Source of the DNA: Batrachochytrium dendrobatidis JAM81
Taxonomy: Eukaryota; Chytridiomycota; Chytridiomycetes; Rhizophydiales
Reading direction: 5' to 3'
DNA length: 64,000 bases
Assembly: GCF_000203795.2 (NCBI RefSeq)
Contig: NW_006281106.1
Location: 501,302 to 565,301 of the forward strand
Below, piece after piece: positions 14,677 through 26,743 of the stretch. Position numbers and translations under genes: made by a program. Below the pieces are notes generated by a model, which was given only the letters and a program-made list of their open reading frames with translations, searched no databases and was not told where the DNA came from. The stretch's first letter is position 1, and each line of letters starts with the position of its first letter.

Positions 14677-15098
14677 ATGGGTTGCGATGATTTCTGAGTT
14701 ATTGCGTTGTTTTGCCTTTTATTTTAGTCTTGTCATCTTTCTGTTAATCGACTTTTTTTCCATCATCTTTAATAAGTTTTTGCTAATTACGTCGATTTAG
14801 TCTTCGTCTTTTATTATTTTTTTTGTGCTGTGCTTTCAATCCCCACTTTCATCATCTCTCATCCTACTATCCTTATCTCACTACCCGCCACCTCTTGCTA
14901 AGCACGAACACCCGCACGTATGCTATTTTTATCATGATTGTCACACACTTACATTGTGTGGTGATCGTTCGGAGAGAGGCCCACACTTTGGTTTTCATTA
15001 CTCTCCACCTTAAATAATACTTGTTGGTTTACAGTCAATTCTAGTTTAATTTTTTATTTATTTAGTGCTATTGGGTTGGCAATATCTTATTAGAATGC
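14677..15098. other. Convergent 3' intergenic spacer
   Basis: T-rich sequence between the DED1 and HMCES stop codons. It presumably holds both 3' UTRs and polyadenylation signals. I see no gene or repeat in it. Confidence 0.6.
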
Positions 15099-16553
15099 TT
15101 ACTTGTCTTGTAGAGATGCAGTGGGTTTACCAAAGAAATCTGTAATACGTTTGGTAGTCATGGGATCTTTTTTGGCCTTTGATTTGGAGGATGACGCATG
15201 AACAAGCTTTTGTTTTTTTGCAGGACTATTTTTACATATGTTCCGGTTAGTTGAATACGTTGTATCAGACGCTGCCAAATCAGACACGAGCGATCTGGAG
15301 TGAATCTTGTCTGTATCTGTGCAAGGCGGACAAGTCCAAAACGATTCTATTTTTTTGGGTGTTGCAACAGTGATGGCTTTGATGCATTCGGGAGTGTCTG
15401 TTTCAATTTTACCAACCATCGTCGAGACTGGAAACCTGTTATCCATTGAATTGTATACACAACAAATCCAAGTTAGTTTGAATAAACTACAAACCATAAT
15501 GCAGGACCATTCAAGATGGAGCGTCCTGTAACATCCAAACAACAAACTCACCATACAAGTCCAGAATGCATTGGTCGCATTAATGCAGCGACATCACTGG
15601 TGAATTTTATACTTGGATCCATCCAGAGTGCACGATCTGCCTCAGTTTGCAGCATCACTGGCATACGATCATGTAGCCATTCCAACGATGGAGCAGCAGG
15701 AGTTGTGACAAGCGCATAAGTAGGTGTTTCTGTTGATGATTTGGATGGCATCCATACTGCAGCCATATACATAAGCTTAGTGGAACTCTGATTTGCTTTA
15801 ATACCGATTTGCTCATCCGTGTCAGGAGTTGAATCTGTACCCAGACTGATAAAATAAGGTTGGCTAGTGGTTTTACGTTGCCATTCGTAGTAACCTTGTG
15901 CGATAACAATGCATCTGTTTGAATCTCGGACTTGCTTAAACATGGGACGATATGACGACATGAGCGTATCATCTCGACAGTTGATGACCAAGCGTGATGA
16001 TTCCGAGTTGTTTTTGGGTTGGGTTTTGATACCCCATTTCTGGTATATACAAAATATTGTGAATGACAATAAGGATTGAAATGCAAGTTAATGAATCAAC
16101 CATTGAAGATGATTTGATTTGCTAGCTAGCTTATTTTAATACGATCCACTCGAGTTCTAGATCAGCAGTGTAAACCATATATTACACATCAACCCAACTG
16201 AAGCCTACCATGCAGTCTAATACAGGTTTATGACTGTCTGTATGTCTGTGAATCACTGGCTGCATTCTAGTTGGACACACTACATTACAAGTTAATGATT
16301 CAACATATTGAAATGCAAGGCTCATGTATTTAAACGTATGAATTCTTAGGGTTGATGCTGTGATCCTAACTTGCCATTATAAGACGGACGATATTGCTGA
16401 TTGTTGTGCCATGTATCAACACCTGTCTGGGTTTGAATGTCATCCTCGTCCTATACAAATACCATGTTCAAGTGTTAGTGTTGAACCATGTCAATCCATT
16501 GATGATTGTAGTGCATCAAAACCAACCAAAACCAGCACTGTTCTTCCACACAT
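15099..16553 (-). CDS. SRAP-domain abasic-site protein (HMCES/YedK family)
   Basis: About five exons: from 16553 (starts MCGR), 16375-16450, 16209-16279, 15552-16039 and 15099-15435. HMCES links covalently to abasic sites in single-stranded DNA through Cys2 and shields them at forks. Present: Cys2 in MCGR, the Asn-type YRPSYN region, KWGIKT, the active Glu in GYYEWQR, and the His motif LHDRMPVML. The C-terminal tail ends TKRITDFFGK, a PIP-box-like sequence that could bind PCNA. The end of exon 1 is uncertain; GTTTTG after MCGRTVL keeps frame. Intron 2 begins GCAAGT after ATG (16374), another apparent GC donor. The 15099-15435 exon follows the family pattern (PVSTMV..ETDTPECI). Confidence 0.87.
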
Positions 16554-16721
16554 GTTGTTGACTGCTTGATACCAAGTTTGAAGATTATTTGAGCAACAGT
16601 GTCAAAGCTAATGCAAACCAATATTCCAATACGATCATACAACGAAAACAAAATATAAAACAAAATATGGGTTTATTGACGATCGCAATGCAGCCTTCAT
16701 CCATCATGTCGTATACATGAT

Positions 16722-19700
16722 TCAAGATGTTCGAAATACAACAGTAAGCTTTTCTCTTATATCTGCAAATACAGTCTGTACATGTGGCAAGTCATTTGGC
16801 ATCCGAAACACCAACGATCTCGAATACTTGTCTACTTTGGCAGATAATGACCCACCCAAATGTTTGAGCAATCGAGTTTGTTCAGTCAGTAGCCCTTTGG
16901 TGTGCCTTAATACCACTTCGGCACGCTTGATAAGAATAGAATCTGGCAGTTTGGGCTTCCATGTCGAAACTGACGGTCGTGTTGTATGAGGATAGGGTTG
17001 GATGATCTGACTGTCTGGAAGAAGAAATATGGGAATGATCAAGTTGTGTACATTGCAGAGTTGTGCAGTTTGTAAAATTGCTCGATATCCGGCAATAAGT
17101 GGAGATCGACTGCTCAAATCACTTTTCATGGCCAACTCTGACAACCGTAACATGAATAAAATATATACTCAGTATGGATATTAACTATTGTGGTACAATG
17201 CTGTTGTGTACAACAGTCATCACATGTGGATGCAATAACTGACCTGAATCATCATATATCAAATGAAATACTACATGTGCAGATGGAAGATTGGAGTGCT
17301 TTGTAACAAAAAAATCGCCTACATCATGAATCAAAAAGCAAGTTTAGCCAAAGTCACTTTTGGTAAATTAACCAATCATGGTACCTTCTTGAAGTATCGG
17401 AACACCAGCTTCATCACAGGGAAGTCCATCACTGATTGATTCAAGCTGTCTTTCGATCGAATCAAAATGGAATTCAGTCGACATTTTGCACTTTTGAATC
17501 AGCTCTTAATATAACAGTTGAATCAATACTAAAGTAAGCATCATCCATACTATCCAAAAAGCGTTGCCACAAAACTAAATAGTAAACCATCATCCTACCC
17601 TTATTAGCTGTGGTTCCATGCGAGTAGTTCGCAAAGTCGCTAGATCGAAGCAACAGAATCATGCCCGAAACACTCTGTGAATAAAGTGCACTACACATTT
17701 GTGCGTGTAGTGCAAGCTCTTGAGCAGAATTCGAAGCAAGGTCTGAGGTGTGATCGCAGTATGTTTGAAGCATGACACTAAACATGAGTCGAACCTGTGT
17801 TCCAAAATAGATGGTGAATGATTCTGACATGTCGACTTGTGCTTCCTCTGGTTCTTGAACTCTGCAACAATCATGGATTTAAAAATAGCATAATTCAGAA
17901 AACATTATTTTTTCAAAATTTAAAACTTTGTAATGAAACTGCCGACTTACTTTTGCTCATCATCCATTCGAAATGCATCCATGGCTTTTTCAAAAAAACT
18001 CCCAACCCGATTCAGTGTCAAGGCACCCGGCTTGGATATAGAATTGGATCTGTCCTGATTCGATGTAGAAAAAGGTCCATACACCCCGTCGGTTGAACTA
18101 TTGCTTTGTCCGCCTTGAAAAAGCTGTCGTGTAAATGAAAAAGAGCGCTTTCCGCTTAAACTCTGTTCACTTTTATGGCGAGATTTGTTCAAAGTACGAA
18201 TTCCCAGTTCTACTCTTTGATCCTTGACTGACGTGGTGGTATCTACCTCTGCCTGTGAGGTCGATGCTGCCATCAAAAAAGATAGTGGATTAGGGATATC
18301 CTTATCCATTCCTTTCAGGTTCAACAAGGAATTAGAGCCTCTCATACGAAGTGCCGGCACTTCGTGGTCAGCATGTTTACGAGTGGCAGCTTCGCACGCA
18401 AGCGTTTCCTTTGCTCTCATGTGTTCTCTTACCAATCTGGGATTCTCCAACAAAAGAATGATTGCACGTTCCTAAAATTGTTCAACGCACCCATAACAGA
18501 AAATGAGTACTTTAGAAATCAAAAGACCTGCACAACCCACCTTACCGTGTCTTTTTCAGTGATTTCAAGTGCTGCTCGTATCTGATTCAGCTCAAACCCC
18601 ATTTCAGACAACTCCTTTTCCGCATTGTTTATTGCAGGCTCTTGAGTATTCTTAAAGTTTACATCAATTCAAATTTTAAACTAGTATGTTAGATATGAGT
18701 AAAACAATCAGAGTTTTTAAAAAAACTAACCTCAATAACAGGTGCATTGGATGTATATGTTGCATCCACAGCTTGTGATTGAACAGTAATGTCGGGAATA
18801 GTATCAAACGATGGTGATAAAATTGACTGGGACAGCTCGGCTGTTTCAGTATAACAATTATCATTTTGACTCTGCAATACAAGTGAGTTTGCAATGGAAT
18901 CTGGAGAATTGTGCAAAATATCTTCAGAATCGTTAGTTTTTTTCAATTTAAAGCTGGTTGGTTGAGCGCTGCTTTGAATTGCTTCATTTTCAGATCTGAG
19001 CGCTGGTTGCGGTAAGCTGGGCTGGAAGTTAAAGTTTTGTTTTAGCATATTTTCGTTTTTTGAAACAATATTTAATATTTCCTTTGACGGACGTTTTTCA
19101 AAACGGTTGATTGCTTTAAAAATAATCATGTCTCCTATAGAGTTCTCAAATGATGTGAGTTGATGCTGTTCATGAAGTTTCTCTGCGTTAGAGTTTGCTC
19201 TTTCTAGCATTTCCTCGTAAATTTTGACTACAAAGTCTCGATATTCTTGGCGTTGATGCATATACAGATCTTCCAACTGGCTATCCCATGTTGCGCGAAG
19301 CATAGTCAAATCATCAACTTGCTCTATAGCCAGCTCGTGAAATTCTCGGCTTCCTTCAACCACACCTCGCTGCATAGCCTCGCTAACTTGTCTATGGTTG
19401 TTTAGTAAATAGAAAAATGTCGATTGCATTAAAATTCAATTTTTTTAAAATACTACTCAATGTGTGACCAGTATCTTGCGCAGTCTAAAAGACAAGGACA
19501 ACTTACACATTCTCCAATTTTTGAATATCTTCATTCATCGATTGGCAGATTTCTTTTACAGCTTGTGCGTATTCCTCTTCAAGCTGAAGCAACGTGTCAA
19601 ATACATCTGAAGAAACCGGATTGTTGACGATAGTTTGAAAAGCCTTTAAAAACACTGGCTATATGGATTGATGAATGGATTGCAATAATAAAACAGACAC

Positions 19701-20226
19701 ATCGATACTAACGAGTCAGACTGCATGCAGTTGAATACATTCCCGACTCGATCATTAATTTTCTGTATTCAATAAAATAAACTGGAAACGTACCTCCACT
19801 CTTGTGGAATATGCTGCTCGGTGTCTAGCAAACACATCAACCCATTCATTTACATGACGCATCAATTCTTCTTGTGGTTGGTCTGTAGACAGTGAATAAA
19901 TGCATAGTTTAGTAGACAGACTTGATGGGTTGTACAAGAGCCAATGCTAGTCTAGGACGGTGTGTATAGCTTATACCTAGATTTATCTGTGCATCTTCTT
20001 CCAGGACATGTGCATGACTGATGAGTGTATCCAGGGCTGACATGAACAGAGGCTCCAGATAAACAGGAATTGCATTGTCATTGATGAGAGATCTTGCAAC
20101 ATTGCTGGACGTTCTTTCCTGAACAACTCTGACTGGCGTAGATGCCAAATGCTCTCCACCTCCACAAGGTCGATATTGCAAGACCATGTCGGTCGACTCC
20201 CATGAAAACTGAGGTTCAAATGGCAT
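16722..20226 (-). CDS. FERRY3/C12orf4 homologue with UBA-like segment
   Basis: About ten exons. The N-terminal exon (20226 to about 19983) reads FEPQFSWESTDMVLQYRP and then NDNAIPVYLEPLF. A Glu/Gln-rich helical part follows (19.5-18.7 kb). The next exons read LSEMGFELNQIRAALEI / TEKDTERAIILLLENP (about 18.65-18.42 kb), a clear UBA signature. A Ser-rich linker follows, then SESFTIYFGTQVRLMFSVML, SNLPSAHVVFHLIYD, SRSPLIAGYRAILQTAQ and RAEVVLRHTKGLL. The C-terminal block matches the C12orf4 family (DUF2362). C12orf4 is subunit 3 of the FERRY Rab5-effector complex that carries mRNAs on early endosomes in animals. Exon joins are approximate. Family assignment is good; function here is inferred. 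Confidence 0.75.
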
Positions 20227-20602
20227 TTTGGAAACTCCAAAGTTTGGCTATTGATGAAATGAAAATATCTGGCAAGATCCGATAGGCAGCACAACGTCCA
20301 AGATGAAGGAAATGTGCAAGATTCGATAATGTCAGTTTGCTTAATTTCCTTCATCTTGTAGTATTCTGACGGGATTTGCAGTCTGCTTAAACCATTCGTT
20401 GCAGATTCAACTGCCAAAAAGCATAATCTAAAATTTAAAAACTGTTTGCTCAAACACTGGATAAAATAATAGCAATTCATCCTTGGAGCAAGTCTGCAAT
20501 GCATCAAAACAGCTCGCATAAATGCATGGATCTTGCCATTTTATTTATATTTGAACTAGACATTGCATGAAATCAAGCTAGTATTTATGAAAAGGCAAAA
20601 GA
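20227..20602. other. Spacer between FERRY3 start and ESF1 end
   Basis: About 375 bp between two minus-strand genes. It presumably contains the FERRY3 promoter and the ESF1 3' UTR. Open frames here look like chance; nothing supported. Confidence 0.4.
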
Positions 20603-23347
20603 TTATTGTTTTCGACGCTTTCCTTGACTGCCTTGTGTCGCTATGGCGTTTTTGCGCTTGACAGTTTCTACCAATTGCAATAGATCCGAGCCTGTTGCAG
20701 ATCCAAAAGGTTTTGTCGTTTCGTTGCTCTAAATATTCAGCAAAATAAAGCAATACATATTAAATCATGGTTAAATATCTGGCTTTGATCCACAATTAGT
20801 CAAAATAGCAATTCAAGATTTTCCATACATCAACTTTTCTACTTGTCGATTGATTTGCAGTCTTTGAGTTTTCAGAGTTCTCTAGCACTTTACGACGCTC
20901 AAGCAACATCTTTTCCATTCCTTTGGTCTTTTTAAATTGAGGATTTGTGGGATCAATTGCAAACTGGTGGCTTTCAACTACTGCAGCAAAACGAGGATCT
21001 GCCACGTCTATTTCAAAATCTTGCTGTATTTCGCCATAATCCTTTTTAGCTAGCTTCTTCTTGTTATACTTTTTGTTTTTGCTTTGCTTATCATCCTTTA
21101 GTACTGCTTTCATGTCAAAATGACGAGATTGAAGTTGGTTTTCATCCAAAAGCAGCAGTTCCAGTTCAGCTCGCGACTTTTCCTTTTCTGCTGCAAGCTT
21201 TTTGCGATTCTTCTTGTCTTCGGACTCGCCATGTTTGTTTGTATTGAGTGAGCCATTTTTCTTGGCTGAGAAAATAAGATTGTGATTAAAAGTGACATAA
21301 TGGATGCTGTTTCAACAACAATCAAATATAAAGTGACTTACGCTCTTCAAATTCTGGTCCAAAATCTTGTTGGAAAAAGGGATCGTCTTGTCGATCTGCC
21401 ATGTCGTCTTCTTCAGATGATGAATCGTCTGAATGATTTAAAAAATGTCAAGAGTGTTAGAAATCACTACAAGTAAACTACTGCATTAGTCAATGTCAAT
21501 ACAAACTTTTAGTTGCGTCAGCATTCTTTCTAGCCTTGCGCTTCTCCTTGCGCTTTCGAAGATAAGACTCAAACACAGTCTCATTCTTGTGAGCCTATGT
21601 AATGGATGCAATTGAGTGGTGTTTTAAATAAATCGCAAAAATATGTGAGTGTTGGAAATTATCACCTTCTATTGTATGCATGATCATAGTCAACAGTCAA
21701 TGTTTAAGAGTGTCAAGTACTTACAGCTATTTCTTTTTTGCGTTCAAGTTGATTAGCAGCCTTTTCACTAAGACCAGGTGCAAAAGTGATTTCCATTTCC
21801 TTGTCTTCTTCATCTTTTCGTCCAAATGCATCATTATCAGAATCGCCTTGAAGCAGAGCATGATATTTTGCACGTAGTGCATCTGCATCCTTGCCTTCGC
21901 CAAGATTGTCCTCTTCATCGGAAGAGGATGCGATATATGCCTTAAAATCCATATCTTTGAGATCTTCTTTTGTAAATTTACGTCGTGTAACTCGAATGCG
22001 CTCATTATCTTCAGCATCCCATGTGAGTTTAACGCTAGAGTGTTGAAGTGCCTGTGTGACGAATTCTGCAGGTTGATACGACACTGGCACATCACTTGCA
22101 ACATCAGTAGGTGCATCGTCAAATGACATGCTATCTGGTACATAGCGAAGATCAAAAAAGTTGGCAGATGATTCAAATTCGGTACCATCGCATGTTTCAA
22201 AAATAGTACGTGCTGTAGAAACCGAGTCACATTCAACCACTGCATAGTAGTATCGTAAACGCTCCATCTGATACTTGCGAAGACGATCAGTGTTGAATTC
22301 GGTTCCATCGTCAGCCTGAACAAGTGGTTCATCTATTGACTGATCGGCATCACGGAAAATATCTGCTGGTGGGCCATGCAACAGTTCATCTTCCATATGC
22401 TTTTTTCCAAACTCGGATGGATAAATCTTGACTGAGCAGAGTGTTCCGGCTTTTGGTTTAAAGGCATCAAATACTTTGAAAAGATCCTTGGCTTTTACAT
22501 GGTCCCAATCCATATTTACAACGGCGAACCGGCGCGTTTCATCTCCAATTGGAATATTTTCTTCAGCGTATGGCCCAATGTCGATAGCCTCTTCCGCATC
22601 AAAGTTTTTGTTGCTAGGATGGTTTCGTCTCATTACAGACGGACCATCGCTGTCATCTTCGTCAGAGGATGAATCTGCGAGTCCCTCTCCACGAGCCAAA
22701 TCATATCCTTGAATAGCATCCTTGCTTCCTACTGTGCTTTCAGATAATAAAGATGCATCGTCTTGCTGATCCAAGAGATCATTTCCTGTATCTAGACTGT
22801 GATCACTATCTGTATTTAAAGTGTCTGCCAAATCAGCAGATTCATTCAGTTTATCCTTGAAAACCTTGACATGCTGGTCAACATCTGCATCATCCAGTTT
22901 ATAAAATTGCTGTAGCTCTTTGCTATGTGTCGTGGTTTTTTTACGACCATACTTGTCAATTTTTGCTAGAAATTCAAGTTGGGTTTAAAATCCAGAATAA
23001 AGATTAACAAAAGAATTGAATAAAAACAAATTATTTTGGTTCCCATGAGAGATTTAATAGCATCATTGATTCTACACCAGTCCCAATAAAAAGAAGATTT
23101 TACTGAGATTGTAAATCAACTTACGTTCTTTTCCAGAAGAGCCAAAGTCTTTACTGGAAAGCATCCCAGAAAAACGGCTATCGATGGTGATTTTTGAAGC
23201 ATCCTTTTTTGGTTTAATAAAACGTGGATCGTTATGAATACGAGAGAAACGAGGGTCTGATACAATTGTCTGTGGAGTCTTTTTAATTGAAGACTTTGCA
23301 GTCTTTTCAGTAGTGCGCTGCCTTGATTGATTCTTGTCTTGGGTCAT
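20603..23347 (-). CDS. ESF1: ESF1 pre-rRNA processing protein
   Basis: About seven exons. The N-terminus has SDPRFSRIHNDPRF and DSRFSGML. These are followed by the ESF1 core: KIDKYGRKK, SSSDEDDSDGPSV, RRFAVVNMDWDHVKAKDL, LCSVKIYPSEFGKKHM, KYQMERLRYYYAVVECD, FDLRYVPDSMSF and the acidic YIASSSDEEDN stretch. The C-terminal exon (about 20820-21290) has AVLKDDKQSKNKKYNKKK and the NUC153 motif DVADPRFAAVVESHQFAID, then FKKTKGMEKML. It ends with a basic RKKRQ-like tail. ESF1 is a nucleolar 18S rRNA maturation factor. The long acidic and basic low-complexity segments are normal for the family. Splice joins in the last two exons were not fully resolved. Confidence 0.92.
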
Positions 23348-23706
23348 TACAGCAATAATGAAAACTAAAAAATCTGAAAGTTTTTTGCAGTCCGATTATT
23401 AACACGTGACCATGTGTAGAGTCGAGCATAACGAGCCAAGATTTAGTGTCTTCACGTAAAACATTAACTAGAGTAGATTCGTAGTTGTGCAACTCCGTTT
23501 TTATGAAATATCAAGTTATTGTTACGTAGAATTGAATTGTTGAACTATGCGATCATTACTAAACCTGAGCGTATTTGAGAGTTTGAATACAAGAAAGTCG
23601 AGTTAAAAGATTGAATATTATTAAAAACTTGATTATCAAATTGAATTTAATCGACAATTCGAATCTGCAATTTCTTTCCTTTTGTAAACTCGAGTTTGCT
23701 ATCACG
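23348..23706. promoter_or_regulatory. Divergent promoter region ESF1/OST1
   Basis: About 360 bp between the ESF1 and OST1 start codons on opposite strands, so both promoters must sit here. It is AT-rich with no certain TATA box. A CTTCACGTAAAAC string at about 23450 resembles the core of the element ends but is too short to call. Confidence 0.4.
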
Positions 23707-26223
23707 ATGCAACTTCCAGTTCTTATTCTCGCCCTGTTGGGATGCTCGCACATAACAGCATCTCTTGTTTCTCAACTTGATGCTTCGATGCCCATGGATC
23801 TACTTCTGCCTCCTCCAGCTGTTTCTAAATCGCAGCAGCTGTTTGTTCTCGAGTCGGTCAATAATATTATTGATCTGACCAGAACCATTTATCGTCAAGA
23901 AACCACCATTGTTGTTCAGCCCACTGACAACAAGCAGACTCAGTCCGAAACTATCTTTTATTTAGCCCAGCCGCTAGAAGCCTCCAACAAGGTTTTGGCC
24001 TTGTTTGAAGTCCGTGTCAAGAACAAAAAGGGTCAATTACTGGCTATTCGCAAAGATGTTGCTCATGAGTATGTCCATCAATGATCATCCATGTTTGTCA
24101 TGTGTATTGTTTCTAAATATCATCTTGAATTGCTTTATCATCTTGTCATGCTACGGATCTAATGCATCAGCCATCTGCAGTACTACACTGTCACTCTCCC
24201 CGCTACAACGCTTGGAAAAACTACTTTGTATGTCAAGAGCATCTACACAAAACATGTGATTCCCTATCCTCGCAAGATCAAGCAGTTGGAACCTCAGCTG
24301 TATGAAATTCAAGGCAATGCTCACTTTTTGACTCCTTACAAGTCTACCAGGCAACGCACTACTGTCAAGTATGTTAATTCGTAATATTAACAAATTATTC
24401 TGTTGTCTGGCTGGATCAAGCCAATTGTTGGAATCTTGAAATTAACTTGATGTCGATCTTATTACCGCATCTGAATGTATTTTATCAATATCTTATTAGG
24501 CTACCTAACCGTAAAGAACCTTCTACATATACCAAGAGTCCTAAACCGGTTACTAGAAAAGATGAAACAATCATATATGGACCATATCTCAATGTTCCTG
24601 CTCTCTCGCGATCACCTCTGTATGTGCATTATGCCGATACTCAGGCTGTACTTCTTGCAAAGGAATACACCAAGTATGTCGAAGTGAGTCACTGGGGTGG
24701 TAATATTGCTGTTCAAGAGGATTACGAATTGCATCATAAGGGTGCCGAGTAAGTTTTTATTGTGTTGATCTGTTCAAGCACAACAGCTGTAGTCTTGCTC
24801 TAAAGCATATCAACATGTTCTGTAAAACTAATTGAAAATGTTTTTTGCCACTAGACTCAAGGATCACTTTTCTCGTATCGACTTTAAACTCAGTGCCCAA
24901 GCTCACTCTGAAACCAACGTCGTAAAGGATCTCACTGCAATATTACCAAAAGGTGCACGAAACGTTTTTTTCAAAGATACAATCGGAAACGTTTCTACTT
25001 CTCACTTTCGTAACGATCGTGAATCATCAATGCTATGGATTCAGCCTCGATACCCTCTTTTCGGTGGATGGAGATATTCTTGGTTTCATGGCTACGATGT
25101 TTCTGCTGAATCATTTTTGAAAAAAATCAGCGCTAATAAGTTTGTTTTGCAATTGCCATTCAAGTCGTCGGTTAAAGATATCACTGCGGTTAGTGCAAAA
25201 CTTGTTGCTGTTCTTCCAGAAGGTGCCAGGTAAGATCTGCTTTGTAACATTGGCATGAACAGCAAGATACGCCAAGTCTGCTTCTAGTAAACAGATTTGA
25301 ACATTTATGTATCCTTGTGGCTGAATTGGATACATTGCAGTCTTGAATAATTTAGCTGTGTTTTACTGATACTTTTAATTCTTGTCATGCTATACTATTT
25401 ACACACTTGTACAACTTAGCAATGTCGAGGTGGCTACATCGCTGGATGTTGACCAGATTTCAGAATCTGTCATCTTTTCATACCTGGATTCTACTGGACG
25501 TCCAGCTGTGACCATTCAAACAAAAAATTTGATAGACGATCTTGAGGGTGTGGTTCAAATCACATATTCGTACGACACAATGCGATTGTTACAGAAACCT
25601 TTTGTTGTTTTCGTTTATACTTTGGGAGTCTTTTTCATTTTCATCATTTACTCTCGTTTGGACTTTTCGATTTCCCCGGTATGATGGTTTGGAAATTACT
25701 CTTTAATTACTTGATGCATTGACCATGTTGGGTATGCATAGCTGACAGTTTTATATACTGGGATATATAGGATGTTGCCAAGGATAAAGAGGAGCGTCTT
25801 GAGATTTATCGAATCAAGATATCTGAAATTGTAAAAATGGATAGTCGACGATTTACTGATGTGAGTGATGCTTTTGAGCATTTCAAATCTACGCGTAATC
25901 TGAAGATGTTGGATCAAGTTTACAAGACGGCAGACAAGGATTCTGCCGACATGTATCGTAATCTTGATGATATTGCCACTCTTGCCACGCTTATTGATAA
26001 GAGCTTTGGACAATCTGTGCAAAAATTGATTGACCTTTTGAAGGAACGCACCAAAGTGGCCAGAACCATGCAGCAAGAAGTTCAGAACTTTATCAAAGAC
26101 ACCAGCAATGGGTCAGATCAAGCTAAAAAGCGTGCCATGAATGCACAAATCAATCAGTCTCTTGCCAAAGTGGATGCTCTCTGTTGCAGAATTGCAAGTG
26201 TACTGGAACATGTAGGCGAATAA
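23707..26223 (+). CDS. OST1: Oligosaccharyltransferase subunit OST1 (ribophorin I)
   Basis: About six exons. The protein starts with a signal peptide (MQLPVLILALLGCSHI..). The lumenal ribophorin-I domain has VNNIIDLTRTIYRQ, HLQYYTVTLPATTLGKTTL, PYPRKIKQLE, then YLNVPALS, HYADTQAVLLAKEYTK, EVSHWGGNIAVQEDYELH and PRYPLFGGWRYSWFHGY. A transmembrane helix (VVFVYTLGVFFIFIIYSRLDF) precedes a cytosolic coiled region ending GE*. It belongs to the ER N-glycosylation complex. ATG 23707 is preferred to 23611 because it puts the signal peptide at the N-terminus. The small exon after VAHE restarts at HLQYY (acceptor ATCAG near 24166). Confidence 0.95.
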
Positions 26224-26743
26224 AGTGAATATATTTTCCTTTTAGTATTTGCTTCATGTGTATATTGAGTTTACTATTATAAAGTTAGAACTTGATCCGA
26301 GACACGATTGAAAAAGAATAACAGTTGTTGGATACCGTACCAAGCTATGGAATCAAGTAATTATAACTTGTCAAAACAAATTGGCATTTGCAGCCGTATC
26401 CGCACAAAATGAAACACTATCTTGCAGTAGCTACTTTAGAATCAGCAATAATCAAATAGCCATTTCGTCTTTCTACTACACGTAAATAGTTTAATGGTTG
26501 TAAAAAAGAGATTGAACAAGTGTACAATCTACTCAACCTATGATGTGAACATGTGTTTAGTGGTTTGTGTTTTACGTCAATGCAGCTGTCAATACACTCA
26601 AACCTTCCACAAGGTTTGTTCATCTAAATTCAAGTGGTAATAACAGCATTTTATACCAAAGAATTGTCTGCATAATACTAGTACGTGGAAAGAAATTTTG
26701 TCGATATTTATTGACATGGCAATCATTGCAGTATTCAGTAGTA
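26224..26743. other. Convergent spacer between OST1 and the SET protein
   Basis: About 520 bp between two 3' ends. It holds one small inverted-repeat element (26388-26591); nothing else is recognised. Confidence 0.5.
26388..26591. mobile_element. Terminal-inverted-repeat element, copy 3
   Basis: About 204 bp. The left end is TTGCAGCCGTATCCGCAC then AAAATGAAACACTATCTTGCAG. The right end is GTGTTTTACGTCAATGCAGC then TGTCAA, its diverged inverse. The ATCTTGCAG interior is shared with the 37.0- and 38.4-kb copies. Confidence 0.5.

Noticed and set aside
16130..16330. Possible additional element copy or repeats between the HMCES exons.
   Set aside because: ATTACAC-like strings and a repeated TTAATGATTCAAC occur, but no pair of family termini was found. 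This stretch contains a real HMCES exon (16209-16279).
20226..20519. Possible upstream exon of FERRY3 within a 178-codon minus-strand ORF.
   Set aside because: The ORF lies in a different frame and lacks a donor that keeps phase with the FERRY3 start at 20226.
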